DNA from: JACNIZ01 sp964344765
GTDB taxonomy: Bacteria > Planctomycetota > UBA1135
Reading direction: 5' to 3'
DNA length: 64,000 bases
Assembly: GCA_964344765.1 (NCBI GenBank)
Contig: CAYFOM010000018.1
Location: 21,029-85,028 of the forward strand
The notes beneath the pieces were generated by a model that saw only the letters and a program-made list of their open reading frames with translations, ran no database searches and had not been told where the DNA came from. Positions 8,167 through 17,454 of this stretch are shown piece after piece. Each line of letters opens with the position of its first letter. Position 1 is the first letter of the stretch. A program made the translations under genes and the position numbers.

Positions 8167-8547
8167 TTAGTCCTCGTCGGCGTCAAACTCGCGGTCGAGC
8201 TGGTTCATTTTGCGCGCGTAGAAAAACACGATGCCGATGAACACGAACATCGCGCCTTGCTGCGCAAACCAAAAACCAATTGGATAACCGCTGCCCGCCA
8301 AGCGCCATTGATCCAACCAACGATGCAACAAAATCCCACAACCAAAACTCACCGCTGCCCACAAAACCAGCAGCCCGCCCACCAAGCGCAAGTTGCGTCG
8401 CCAATACTCAGCACGCTTTTCCGGCGACAAACCACCGGCAGGTGGCCGCGATTTTGTGTGGCGACTTCCGCCGAAGGAGGGAAGGGCGGATGTCCCCTGT
8501 TCTTGATCGGGGGAATCTGGTTGAGCGGGAGGTGGCGTCGGGGGCAT
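8167..8547 (-). CDS. DUF4212 protein, small partner of the symporter
   Basis: A 126-residue protein. The C-terminal 85 residues carry the DUF4212 (putative solute:sodium symporter small subunit) pattern: EYWRRNLRL, a first helix, a periplasmic segment with PIGFWFAQQGA, and a second helix ending in FFYARKMNQLDREFD. The N-terminal 40 residues are Pro/Ser-rich and unlike the family, so translation may really begin further in. The gene is two bases upstream of the symporter and certainly in one operon with it. Confidence 0.9.
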   Translation of the reverse strand: MPPTPPPAQPDSPDQEQGTSALPSFGGSRHTKSRPPAGGLSPEKRAEYWRRNLRLVGGLLVLWAAVSFGCGILLHRWLDQWRLAGSGYPIGFWFAQQGAMFVFIGIVFFYARKMNQLDREFDADED

Positions 8548-8627
8548 GCAGTTTCGAGCTTAACCAAGCGCTGAATCCTACCAAGGTATAAATCACGTAG
8601 CCCCGATTTGAGTAGCAGCGCGTCAGG

Positions 8628-9029
8628 CTAATCCATTACCCAAAAGTCACCTTCGTCGTACATCAAGTAAAACTCATCAAATGGCGGACGGCGAGGACGT
8701 TCAAAGTAGGGTTCGGCGCCGGCCTCCAATTTGTTGTGCACCATAATTCGGAAGCTAATCTCTTCAGGAAGAAACCAGCACTCCATTATGACTATTGGCA
8801 ATATGGCGTGGGCACAAAACACACGGAGAAGATGTTTTCCGTCATTCTCTCCTGTGCTTGGCATTGCTACTACGGTTGGAATTACCGCGGCCAATGAAGT
8901 CAAAAGCAGGCAGGATCCAGCTATCAAGGGCCACGGAGACATTTCCCATGCTCGAGGATAGCTAGCAACCGCATACGTAACGCCAGCTATCCAAATTCCT
9001 GAAAATATAAAGCGCATCCTCTTCGCCAT
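8628..9029 (-). CDS. three-helix membrane protein of unknown function
   Basis: A 133-residue protein with helices at about residues 8-25, 35-57 and 70-88, and a hydrophilic acidic C-terminal tail (DEFYLMYDEGDFWVMD). The open frame extends upstream to 9236, but that part is the antisense of ankyrin coding sequence. The ATG at 9029, five bases after the end of the ankyrin gene, is therefore the real start. It is the downstream member of that operon. No family recognised. Confidence 0.6.
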   Translation of the reverse strand: MAKRMRFIFSGIWIAGVTYAVASYPRAWEMSPWPLIAGSCLLLTSLAAVIPTVVAMPSTGENDGKHLLRVFCAHAILPIVIMECWFLPEEISFRIMVHNKLEAGAEPYFERPRRPPFDEFYLMYDEGDFWVMD

Positions 9030-9033
9030 AGCA

Positions 9034-9951
9034 TCACTCCTTCTGCTTTTCAGTCCGCAAGATCTTGAGCATGGAGTCTGTATCGCCACCGCCATCCTTA
9101 CCGGCGCGTTCGGCCGCCATAATCGGCTTTTGTCCATACTCGTCCTCGGCGTCAACATCCGCACCTCTCTCGACGAGTAACTTCGCCGCTTCAAGGTGCC
9201 CATGAGATGCCGCCCAGTGCAACGGCGTTTCGCCATCTTTGTTCTTGGCGTCTACGTTGGCCCCTGCATCTAGCAACAATTTCATCGTTTCGACACGTCC
9301 ATCTACAGCCGCGCCGTGCAACGGAGTTCCGCCACCGTTATCAGCGGCCGACGCATCGATCCCCTGCTCCAGCAACCAAGTGGTCATTTCAGCATGGCCG
9401 TTGGTCGCGGCAAAAAACAGCGCGCTGGTACCGCCGCCATCCACGGCTTTGGGATCGGTTCCATTTTCAACACAAAGCTTTGCCATTTCCAGATGCCCCT
9501 TGCGCGCGAGCAAGTGAATGATCTTTGCTCCTTGAACGGCTGCGGGATTCGGGTCGGCTTTGTGGGCGAACAAGTGTTGAGCAACCGCCGAGTGCCCGTC
9601 GCGTGCGGCAAACATCAGCGGCGTCCAATGAGCTTTATTGCGTGGATCGACATCGGCGCCTTTGGAAAGGACCAAAACCACGACGGCTTCGTGTCCGCCC
9701 ATTGCGGCGACATGAAGCGCGGTCATGTCACGCGTGTCGGTGGCATTGAGCCAATCGGCGTGGGCTTGCAAGCCGGCATTCACCTCGGCCAACGATCCTT
9801 CTTCGGCCTTCTTTAAGAACGTTGCGAAATCAGCCGGCGCATCGGCAGCCGGAATGTTGGCGATCAATTGCGCTGCCGGATCCTCCGGCTCGCCCGAACA
9901 CGAAAGCGCGCACGCAAGAATAGAGAACAGAATCAGGGGGGCGAACTTCAC
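9034..9951 (-). CDS. ankyrin-repeat lipoprotein
   Basis: About 305 residues if translation begins at the GTG at 9951. That start gives a short lipoprotein signal, MKFAPLILFSILACALSC, with a lipid-attachment Cys. An ATG at 10029 would add an implausible hydrophilic leader. The rest is a stack of about seven ankyrin repeats with the consensus G-TPLH-AA--GH-E---LLL--GA-VDA (for example TALHVAAMGGHEA and TPLHWAASHGHLEAAKLL). Ankyrin stacks bind other proteins. A lipoprotein form would work in the periplasm. It is divergent from the giant sigma-factor gene at 10063. Confidence 0.87.
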   Translation of the reverse strand: MKFAPLILFSILACALSCSGEPEDPAAQLIANIPAADAPADFATFLKKAEEGSLAEVNAGLQAHADWLNATDTRDMTALHVAAMGGHEAVVVLVLSKGADVDPRNKAHWTPLMFAARDGHSAVAQHLFAHKADPNPAAVQGAKIIHLLARKGHLEMAKLCVENGTDPKAVDGGGTSALFFAATNGHAEMTTWLLEQGIDASAADNGGGTPLHGAAVDGRVETMKLLLDAGANVDAKNKDGETPLHWAASHGHLEAAKLLVERGADVDAEDEYGQKPIMAAERAGKDGGGDTDSMLKILRTEKQKE

Positions 9952-10062
9952 TCGTCTATCGTATAACGAATTCCCAGATTTCGACGCCGCCGCACCGCCC
10001 CCAAGTTTTTCAAAATTTCGTGAACGCAAACGCCAGTCGGCTGGATTGATTCTGCAAGAATC

Positions 10063-13000
10063 ATGAGCAACTTGCCCAACAAACCTGATTTAGAAACGCT
10101 GCTCGCCCACGGAAAGTGGGTGCAATCGCTGGCGCGGAGCCTGGTCGCCGACGGGGCGACGGCGGAAGATATCGAGCAGCAAGCGTGGTTGACGGCTTTG
10201 GAACGTCCGCCCAAGCATGAAGGGAATTTGCGGTCGTGGTGGACGTCGGTAGTGAGGAGTGTGGCCGGGAAAGGACGGCGCGAGGAAGCAAATCGGCGGA
10301 CGCGTGAATCGAGGGTTGCACGAGCTGAGGGCGCAAAAGACCAAGCAACGCCGGATGAGCTTGCCGAACGTATGGACACCTTTAAGCGCTTGTCCGCCGC
10401 GGTGATCAATTTGCCTGAACCGTACGGATCGGCGATTTATTTACGCTACTTTGAGGAACTTAAAGTCCGCGAAGTCGCTGAACGACAAGGGGTCTCCGCC
10501 GATACCGCGCAGACACATATCAATCGCGGTTTGGAAAAACTGCGCGCCGCGATGCGCGAGGATTTAGGCGGCCATTGGCGTCAGCTTTGCGCCGTGCTTG
10601 TCATTCCGGTGCCGGGGATCACAGCAGCAGCTACGGCCGGCGTTTCGGCGACGACGGCAACTGGATTATCTGCGGCCACGGGTAAATCCTTGCTGACTTC
10701 GGCAAGCACTTGGGTTTTAGTGGTGGCCGCGGGATTGACTTTGATGTTTTGGCCCTCGGATGAAGAAGCTACGGATCCAGAGGGTACGCAAGTGGTAGAA
10801 GCCGAAACTTCCACAACCACCATACCTTCAAGCTCTACGGCAAACTCCACACCGATTGACGATGCCAAGGCCCAAAGCGGGTCAACTGCGAAGGCTGGTC
10901 GCACCGAAGCCGCCACGCTCAACGGGGTCGAACCGGGCTTCCAACCCTGGGGAAGTGACGGACCGATGATCACCGTCATTGGCCAAGATGGAAAACCTAT
11001 CAGCGGTGCGGAAGTTGTCTGCATGCAGCTGAGCGGGGCGAAGTTCCCTGAGTCCATGTTGCACGAGGCGGCACAGGCTGGAGCCGATCATGTGTTTACC
11101 CTTTATGGTGATCGCTATCGAGCGAACGGGTTAGGGAAGGTCCGAATCGCCAAACCGGATGGGAAAGTCTTTTTGGTAGGTCGGACCGGAGAAATGTTTG
11201 GAACGTTGTCTCCCCCATCAGCCGCCGTGGATTCTTCCGATGAAATCACACTGCGAGTCGAGCGCACTCCACTAATTCCCGTTTCGGTTCACGACGAAAC
11301 GGGCGAACCATTGGAAAACGCCGAAGTCGCCCTCGGCTTAATCGATACCGATTTCCACGGCGGAATGACCGGCAGCAAAACCAACGGCGACGGAATGGCG
11401 TGGGTGCGGTTCATGCCCGGGATGACATTCACTTACCCTAATCATGACTTTGCTATCCACTTAAACGTCGGAACTGCAACACCCATCATCGCCGACTTCG
11501 ATGAAAACAACCCGCCGACCGATCCTGTTGCGTTAGTAGCTCCGTCAACCGGACGCGTGGTGGTGACCGTTTCTGGAGACGCGGCGGCAAGCAGCAAAAA
11601 GATCGTCGTCGGTTTGGGTGCCCTTCGCAAACAGGCCGACGGCACCTATGAAGAGCGATCCTCCGGACCAAGCAATGCGCGAACTGCGGTCAATGGGCGC
11701 GCCGAATTTCCGCACGTTGCCTTAGGTCAAAAAATTCAATGCGTCGCTGTTTCCCTGGATTTTGAATTCAACGCCACCGAAACCGTCGATGGTCCAAAAA
11801 CCGCCGGCGAAACTGTGAATGTCGAAATCCTGCCGATTGTTGAGGGCAGTTCAATTTCCGGAAGGATTCTGAACGAAGAAGGAATGGTCGCGAAGAATAT
11901 TCGCTTTAAGGTCGACACGCATTACCGTTCGCCTGATCGCGATTTCATCCGCCGCGACTCTTTCCGCACCGATGCCGAGGGTCGTTTCCAACTTCTGCAA
12001 GACGGGCAGATTTCAGCCGACACTAAGCGCACCCTGTCAGTGATCATGCGCAAAACTTCGCGCAAGCCGGAACGCGTCGCCACCTTTGATCTCAGCCGTG
12101 ATCTGCCGCCCGGAACAACTGACGTCGGCGATCTAGTCGTTCGGCCCGCTCCGACTCTCGTGGAAGGAAGAGTGCTTTCTTACTTGGGCGAACCAGTAAG
12201 TGGAGCAAGGGTAATAGTGGAGTTCCAATCGCAACGAAACTTCCAACTTCGCGACAACACCGTTCCGGAGTCCGAATACGGCGAAGGCATGTTCTTCTCC
12301 GCAAGCTCGAGCGATGGACCGCGCTGGCAAACTCGCGACGATTGGAAAACCATTAGCAATGAGAATGGGAAATTCAGCTTTACCGGCGTCGGCATTTTTG
12401 ATCACTATCGACTCAGCGTGTCGCACTTCGAATACGTGGATGCCGAAGTCGAAATTCTCCCGGGCGACACCGGACTCGACGTCGTGCTCGGCAAGCCGTT
12501 AACTGTTTCCGGTACAGTCCTGCTCGACCCTGGTTTACACCGGCACGGCTTGCAACCCGCGCTGCTCACACCCAAGAAAGATAAACCCGGCGAGTACTTC
12601 TCTTGGGGAGAACTTCTGCGGCATGGCGGCGGCGTTTTCAAGTTCCCCGGCGTAGATCCCGGCACCCATGCAGCAAGTATTCGAACGCAATGGTTAAGAG
12701 AGGAGATTCACTTCTTCCCTGAATTCCAAATCAACGAACAAACTGGCGACGTCGAACTTCCGCCGGTGGATTTGCGCGGCAAACTTCGCTCCATTCGGGT
12801 TTCGGTGGTCAATCCAAACGGCGACGCAATCCCCAAAGCCAGAATTGGAACGCTGGATGACGAGTGGTTGCGTCCATTTGAATTCCAGCCACTGGTCTTA
12901 ACGACAACCAAGCCGTCGTTCGACTTCCAAATCGCAGCCAATGGATATCGAACCGTTCGAATCAACGGTGCCACCGACCACCAACGCATTGTTCTTAAGA

Positions 13001-13395
13001 AAGGCATCCCCGCGCGTTTCACGGTTTCGAACATGGATTCAATCCCAGTCGACTGGGATTTAAAGATGGTGCTTATTCCCGTTCTCAACGACGATGCCCC
13101 TCAAATGGACCGTAGTTGGAGCACGGAAATTTCTGCCGCTGGATCCGCCAAGAAGACCTTCCCGGAGCCCGCCACCTACAAGGTTGGCTGGCGGATTTTG
13201 CACCAACGCAACAACCACTCGATCCGCAAGTGGATCGATTTACCCGCCTCATCCAACCCGCAACGGATTGTGATCGAAGATCGAACCGAAATCCAAGAGT
13301 TTGAGCTGAACATCGACTCATCCGCTTTGGCAGCCGCTCTCGAACGGGGAAGACTAGAGGAACTGGAATGGGATCGTCGGCAGGGCCAAAGGTAG
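10063..13395 (+). CDS. giant membrane-anchored sigma-70 (ECF-like) factor with carboxypeptidase-regulatory-like repeats
   Basis: A single 1110-residue chain. Residues 10-75 match sigma region 2 (WVQSLARSLV...AEDIEQQAWLTAL...LRSWWTSVVRSV). Residues 108-165 match region 4 with its helix-turn-helix (NLPEPYGSAIYLRYFEELKVREVAERQGVSADTAQTHINRG). A single membrane helix lies near 217-235 (TWVLVVAAGLTLMFW), followed by a Thr/Ser-rich linker. The remaining 800 residues hold at least five beta-sandwich units of the CarboxypepD_reg type, each opening like 'V.D..G.P..gA.V' (near residues 305, 405, 600, 700 and 925). By the inside-positive pattern the sigma part is cytoplasmic and the repeats are outside. 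No separate anti-sigma gene adjoins it. A paralogue of the same layout lies at 47810. The architecture suggests a one-piece signal-to-transcription device. Whether the sigma part is freed by proteolysis is inference. Confidence 0.85.
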   Translation: MSNLPNKPDLETLLAHGKWVQSLARSLVADGATAEDIEQQAWLTALERPPKHEGNLRSWWTSVVRSVAGKGRREEANRRTRESRVARAEGAKDQATPDELAERMDTFKRLSAAVINLPEPYGSAIYLRYFEELKVREVAERQGVSADTAQTHINRGLEKLRAAMREDLGGHWRQLCAVLVIPVPGITAAATAGVSATTATGLSAATGKSLLTSASTWVLVVAAGLTLMFWPSDEEATDPEGTQVVEAETSTTTIPSSSTANSTPIDDAKAQSGSTAKAGRTEAATLNGVEPGFQPWGSDGPMITVIGQDGKPISGAEVVCMQLSGAKFPESMLHEAAQAGADHVFTLYGDRYRANGLGKVRIAKPDGKVFLVGRTGEMFGTLSPPSAAVDSSDEITLRVERTPLIPVSVHDETGEPLENAEVALGLIDTDFHGGMTGSKTNGDGMAWVRFMPGMTFTYPNHDFAIHLNVGTATPIIADFDENNPPTDPVALVAPSTGRVVVTVSGDAAASSKKIVVGLGALRKQADGTYEERSSGPSNARTAVNGRAEFPHVALGQKIQCVAVSLDFEFNATETVDGPKTAGETVNVEILPIVEGSSISGRILNEEGMVAKNIRFKVDTHYRSPDRDFIRRDSFRTDAEGRFQLLQDGQISADTKRTLSVIMRKTSRKPERVATFDLSRDLPPGTTDVGDLVVRPAPTLVEGRVLSYLGEPVSGARVIVEFQSQRNFQLRDNTVPESEYGEGMFFSASSSDGPRWQTRDDWKTISNENGKFSFTGVGIFDHYRLSVSHFEYVDAEVEILPGDTGLDVVLGKPLTVSGTVLLDPGLHRHGLQPALLTPKKDKPGEYFSWGELLRHGGGVFKFPGVDPGTHAASIRTQWLREEIHFFPEFQINEQTGDVELPPVDLRGKLRSIRVSVVNPNGDAIPKARIGTLDDEWLRPFEFQPLVLTTTKPSFDFQIAANGYRTVRINGATDHQRIVLKKGIPARFTVSNMDSIPVDWDLKMVLIPVLNDDAPQMDRSWSTEISAAGSAKKTFPEPATYKVGWRILHQRNNHSIRKWIDLPASSNPQRIVIEDRTEIQEFELNIDSSALAAALERGRLEELEWDRRQGQR

Positions 13396-13400
13396 CTCGG

Positions 13401-13811
13401 TTAGCTCATCGCGTGACGCAGCGAGAAAAAGCTCAAGCTAAACCAAAACAGCAATGAGCCGCTCCACAATCCATATCGAATCAACCTACGGCCCGGTCCG
13501 CGGTTGAACAGGATCTGGGCCAACGCGCCGACCAATAAAACCGGTCCGCCGATCGCTGCCAACTCCAACGAATACTCGGTGCAGCAAGACTGCCCACCGC
13601 GAACCAGCGCGCCGGCGAAGGGGCCGCCCAAAATCGGCAGGGCCTCCCAGGCACTGTTGTCACCGCGCCATGCCCACGCCCAGAATCCGGCAGCGATCAC
13701 CGCTGCAATGCCCAAATGGACCCGGTGGAAGGCGCCGCGGATTTGCATACCCCATAGTTCCGATTCACGTCCGGCAAATTGCGACCGAATCGCAAATAAT
13801 CTTTCCAGCAA
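13401..13811 (-). CDS. small membrane protein of unknown function
   Basis: A 136-residue protein with three to four hydrophobic helices (about 32-48, 58-72, 82-100 and 112-130) and an Arg-rich N-terminus. It contains a QSCCTEYSLE stretch with paired cysteines between helices. No family recognised. It converges on the giant sigma-factor gene, with six bases between the two coding sequences and no room for a terminator. Confidence 0.6.
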   Translation of the reverse strand: MLERLFAIRSQFAGRESELWGMQIRGAFHRVHLGIAAVIAAGFWAWAWRGDNSAWEALPILGGPFAGALVRGGQSCCTEYSLELAAIGGPVLLVGALAQILFNRGPGRRLIRYGLWSGSLLFWFSLSFFSLRHAMS

Positions 13812-13905
13812 ATCTATCTTTCTTTTGGTGCCAATAGCGGGGATCCCCGGCTCAACGCCTGATTTCGGGATAAGCTGAAATAGTCTTCAACCCAACTCTC
13901 CTGTC

Positions 13906-14277
13906 ATGAAGTCTCTTCCTTTATTCACCCTCGCCCTCGGTGCGGCATGGCTTCCCTCCTGTCAGATGGATCCGCCGCAGGCCGCAACCATGTCGCCGGT
14001 GTCCGAGCAAACCCGCCTCGCCGACTCCATTGCTTCGCTGCGCGCCGACATCCAACTCCTCCAGCAGGACGTGCGCGAGCTGCAAGCCTCGGTCCAATCC
14101 AACTCCCCCAGCGGCGCCAAAGTCGACGTCTTGGTGATGCTGCGCGACGAGCTGGAGAATGAGCTCGAGCAGCTGCGCGGCCGCTATCGCGAAGATAATT
14201 ATCGAATTCAGGGCAAGCTCAAAGAGTTCGCCGAAATCGAGGCGATCTTGTACGACCAACTGCGCAAAGTGGACTAG
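13906..14277 (+). CDS. coiled-coil lipoprotein
   Basis: A 123-residue protein with a signal peptide ending in LPSC (lipid-attachment Cys near residue 19). The rest is mostly two heptad-repeat segments: about 37-67 (SIASLRADIQLLQQDVRELQASV) and 78-122 (MLRDELENELEQLRGRYREDN...). A homotrimer or parallel coiled coil anchored to a membrane is likely, similar in style to Lpp-like or YbgF N-terminal proteins, but no family is certain. It lies 75 bases upstream of the dikinase gene on the same strand. Confidence 0.7.
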   Translation: MKSLPLFTLALGAAWLPSCQMDPPQAATMSPVSEQTRLADSIASLRADIQLLQQDVRELQASVQSNSPSGAKVDVLVMLRDELENELEQLRGRYREDNYRIQGKLKEFAEIEAILYDQLRKVD

Positions 14278-14352
14278 CAGGGCCAGGTTTTCGGGATTAA
14301 TTAGAGCGGACCTACGGTCGGCGCGCGCCCGAGGTGTGCGGGGCTGTAGGCG

Positions 14353-17112
14353 ATGCCACCCATTGCCACCGAAAACCTCATGGCCAAAAGAAAGATGACG
14401 AAAGGCGCGACCAAGTCCTCCAAACCTCGCCGTAAAGCCACCAAACCCAAGGCAGCCAAAATGGTTTATGCCTTCGGCAAGACTAAAACCGAAGGAAACG
14501 CAACGATGCGTCTGCTGCTCGGAGGCAAGGGAGCGAACCTGGCCGAAATGACGTCAATCGGCCTGCCGGTTCCTCCGGGGTTCACGATCACGACCGAGAC
14601 TTGCGCCGCTTTTTATAAGAACCACGGCCATCTACCCGAGGGCTTGATGGATCAGGTTCACACCGCAGTGCGGCGGCTAGAGCGCGAGACCGGCAAGAAG
14701 TTCGGCTCGGCCAAGAACCCTCTGCTGGTTTCGGTTCGTTCCGGCGCCGCGGCTTCCATGCCGGGCATGATGAACACCATTTTGAACCTTGGCTTGAACG
14801 ACGATTCCGTCGAAGGCTTGGCTCAACTCACCGGTAACGAGCGCTTTGCGTTCGACGCCTACCGCCGACTGATCAACATGTACGGCGATGTCGTACTGGA
14901 AGTTCCGCACCACGTATTCGAAGCGGAGTTCGACAAGATCAAATCCAAAGAAGGCGTCACTGAAGACAACGATGTATCGGTGGACGGCTTGAAGCAGCTT
15001 TGCTTCGCCTATGAAGCGGTGTTCAAAAAGGCCACCGGCATGGACTTCCCGCAGGATCCGTATGAGCAGTTGCAGTTAGCGGTCGAAGCGGTGTTCAAGA
15101 GTTGGATGATCGAGAAGGCGGTGGTTTATCGCCGGATTGAAAACATCACCGGCTTGGCCGGCACTGCCGTCAACGTGCAAGCGATGGTGTTCGGCAACAT
15201 GGGTGCCGACAGTGGCACCGGCGTCGGCTTTACTCGCAACCCTGCCACCGGCCAAAACCGCTTCTTCGGCGAGTTCTTGGTTAATGCACAGGGCGAAGAC
15301 GTGGTGGCCGGCATTCGCACGCCGCAGCCGGTACAAAAGCTGCACACATGGAAGGCGGCGAACAACAAGACCATCGGTCGTCAGGTGAAGAATCAGCTGG
15401 TCGAGATTAAGCACATTCTTGAACAGCACTACGGCGATGTGCAAGACATCGAGTTCACCATCGAGCAGGGCACTTTCTATATCCTGCAAACGCGCAACGG
15501 CAAGCGCACCAGCGCGGCGGCGGTCAAGATCGCTTGCGACATGGTCAAAGAAGGCTTGATCGACGAAAAAACCGCACTGCAGCGGGTGCCGGCGAGCAGC
15601 TTGACTCAGTTGTTACTGCCGAGCTTCGACCCCAAAGCGCGCATCGATCACGAACTGCTGACTATTGGCCTGCCGGCAAGCCCAGGCGCCGCGTCCGGCA
15701 AGTTGGCCTTCTCGGCCGACGAAGCGGTCAAGCGCACCCAAGCCGGTGAAAAGGTGATTTTGGTTCGCGCCGAAACCAGCCCGGAAGACGTCGATGGCAT
15801 GCACCATGCGGTCGGCATTTTGACCAGCACCGGCGGTATGACTTCGCACGCGGCAGTGGTTGCACGCGGTTGGGGCAAGTGCTGCGTGGCCGGCGCCGGC
15901 GAGGTGGAAATCGACGAGCGCCACAAGCAGATTAAAGTGGCCGGCAAGACCTTCGGCAAAAACGACATCATCTCGTTGGATGGCTCCAGCGGCCAGGTTT
16001 ACGAAGGCAAGATGGCGACGGTTTCTCCGCGTTTGAGCGGCGACTTCAAGAAGTTGATGGGTTGGGCCGACAAGGTGCGGCGCATGAAAGTGCGCACCAA
16101 CGCCGACTCGCCGGAAGATGCACGTCGGGCTCGTCAGTTTGGTGCCCAAGGCATCGGCTTGTGCCGGACCGAGCACATGTTCTTTGAAGGTGACCGGATC
16201 ATCGCGATGCGCGAAATGATTCTGGCCGAGGACAAGCACTCGCGCGAGGTGGCGCTGGCCAAATTGCTGCCGTTCCAGCGGCGTGATTTCCGCGGCATTT
16301 TCAAAGCGATGGACGGACTGCCGGTGACGGTTCGCTTGCTGGATCCGCCGCTGCATGAATTCCTGCCGCATGGCGCACGCAACCAGCGCGACATGGCCGA
16401 AACCATGAACGTCAGCGCCAAGCACATCGCCCACCGCGTGAATCAGCTTCACGAAATGAACCCGATGCTGGGTCACCGCGGTTGTCGTTTGTCGGTGACT
16501 TACCCCGAGATCTTGGTCATGCAAGTTACCGCGATTACGCAAGCGGCTGTGCGCTGTGTAACCGCGAAACGCAAGGTCGATGCTCGACCGGAAATCATGA
16601 TTCCGTTGGTCGGCACCTACAAGGAACTGCGCGTGCTGCGCAAGTTGGCGGTCGACACCATCGCGAAGGTCAAAGAGCGTGAAGGTTTCACCGGTAACCT
16701 GGACATTCCGGTCGGCACGATGATCGAAATTCCGCGCGCCGCGCTGACCGCCGATCAGGTTGCTGAGTACGCCGACTTCTTCAGCTTCGGCACCAATGAC
16801 TTAACGCAAATGACCTACGGTTATTCGCGCGACGACATCAACAGCTTCTTGCCTGACTACCTGAAGACCGGAATTTTGGAACAGGATCCGTTTGCTTCTC
16901 TCGACGTCAACGGCGTAGGTCAGTTGGTGGAAATGGGCGTACAACGTGGTCGCTCGCTGAAGCCCGATTTGGGCTGCGGCATTTGCGGCGAGCACGGTGG
17001 TGACCCGGCGTCGATTGCCTTCTGCGAAAAGGTTGGATTGGACTACGTGTCCTGCTCGCCATTCCGCGTACCGATTGCTCGATTGGCTGCGGCGCAAGCT
17101 GCTTTGGACTAA
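14353..17112 (+). CDS. ppdK: pyruvate, phosphate dikinase
   Basis: A 919-residue enzyme, close to the usual length of about 880-900 plus a Lys-rich N-terminal extension of 35 residues. It interconverts pyruvate, ATP and phosphate with phosphoenolpyruvate, AMP and pyrophosphate. Visible landmarks are the ATP-grasp start GGKGANLAEMTSIGLPVPPGFT, the phosphohistidine loop GGMTSHAAVVARGWGK with His near residue 500, and the PEP/pyruvate barrel motifs GLCRTEHMFF, GTNDLTQMTYGYSRDD and LGCGICGEHGGDP. All key segments are intact. An ATG at 14380 is an alternative start. A strong terminator follows, so it is the last gene of its transcript. In planctomycetes the enzyme can serve glycolysis or gluconeogenesis. 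Confidence 0.97.
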   Translation: MPPIATENLMAKRKMTKGATKSSKPRRKATKPKAAKMVYAFGKTKTEGNATMRLLLGGKGANLAEMTSIGLPVPPGFTITTETCAAFYKNHGHLPEGLMDQVHTAVRRLERETGKKFGSAKNPLLVSVRSGAAASMPGMMNTILNLGLNDDSVEGLAQLTGNERFAFDAYRRLINMYGDVVLEVPHHVFEAEFDKIKSKEGVTEDNDVSVDGLKQLCFAYEAVFKKATGMDFPQDPYEQLQLAVEAVFKSWMIEKAVVYRRIENITGLAGTAVNVQAMVFGNMGADSGTGVGFTRNPATGQNRFFGEFLVNAQGEDVVAGIRTPQPVQKLHTWKAANNKTIGRQVKNQLVEIKHILEQHYGDVQDIEFTIEQGTFYILQTRNGKRTSAAAVKIACDMVKEGLIDEKTALQRVPASSLTQLLLPSFDPKARIDHELLTIGLPASPGAASGKLAFSADEAVKRTQAGEKVILVRAETSPEDVDGMHHAVGILTSTGGMTSHAAVVARGWGKCCVAGAGEVEIDERHKQIKVAGKTFGKNDIISLDGSSGQVYEGKMATVSPRLSGDFKKLMGWADKVRRMKVRTNADSPEDARRARQFGAQGIGLCRTEHMFFEGDRIIAMREMILAEDKHSREVALAKLLPFQRRDFRGIFKAMDGLPVTVRLLDPPLHEFLPHGARNQRDMAETMNVSAKHIAHRVNQLHEMNPMLGHRGCRLSVTYPEILVMQVTAITQAAVRCVTAKRKVDARPEIMIPLVGTYKELRVLRKLAVDTIAKVKEREGFTGNLDIPVGTMIEIPRAALTADQVAEYADFFSFGTNDLTQMTYGYSRDDINSFLPDYLKTGILEQDPFASLDVNGVGQLVEMGVQRGRSLKPDLGCGICGEHGGDPASIAFCEKVGLDYVSCSPFRVPIARLAAAQAALD

Positions 17113-17130
17113 TTCGGTCCAGCCCCTATT

Positions 17131-17160
17131 GGAGCCCACTCATTGAGTGGGCTCCTTTTT
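17131..17160 (+). terminator. rho-independent terminator of ppdK
   Basis: An 11-base-pair perfect GC-rich stem (GGAGCCCACTC / GAGTGGGCTCC) with a three-base loop, followed by TTTTT. It begins 18 bases after the ppdK stop codon. Confidence 0.92.
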
Positions 17161-17222
17161 CGTTTTGCGTGAAATTCGCCTTCCAAAACTCCAAATATCT
17201 TGGCAAGTAAACTGAGCCACTC

Positions 17223-17435
17223 ATGAATGACTCCCACTCCCCCAAACCAACCGGCAGCGTTTTGCAGCATTTTCATGGACCACAAGTTTGGGGGGGTATC
17301 ATCCTGACGCTCGCCGGATACTTATGTGAGGAGTTCGTCGGCAGTGAGCACGCTTTTGAAATTTTGATGTTTTTCGGCGGTTTGAATTTAGGGATCGGAT
17401 TGGGAATGAATATGGTCCGCGCGAAGGCGGCTTGA
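17223..17435 (+). CDS. small two-helix membrane protein
   Basis: A 70-residue protein with a hydrophilic N-terminus of about 20 residues and two hydrophobic segments (GGIILTLAGYLCEEFVG and ILMFFGGLNLGIGLGMNMV), ending in a positively charged RAKAA. No family recognised. It lies 19 bases upstream of the next gene on the same strand, probably one transcript. Confidence 0.55.
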   Translation: MNDSHSPKPTGSVLQHFHGPQVWGGIILTLAGYLCEEFVGSEHAFEILMFFGGLNLGIGLGMNMVRAKAA

Positions 17436-17454
17436 CCAGCGAGTACTATGGGGC

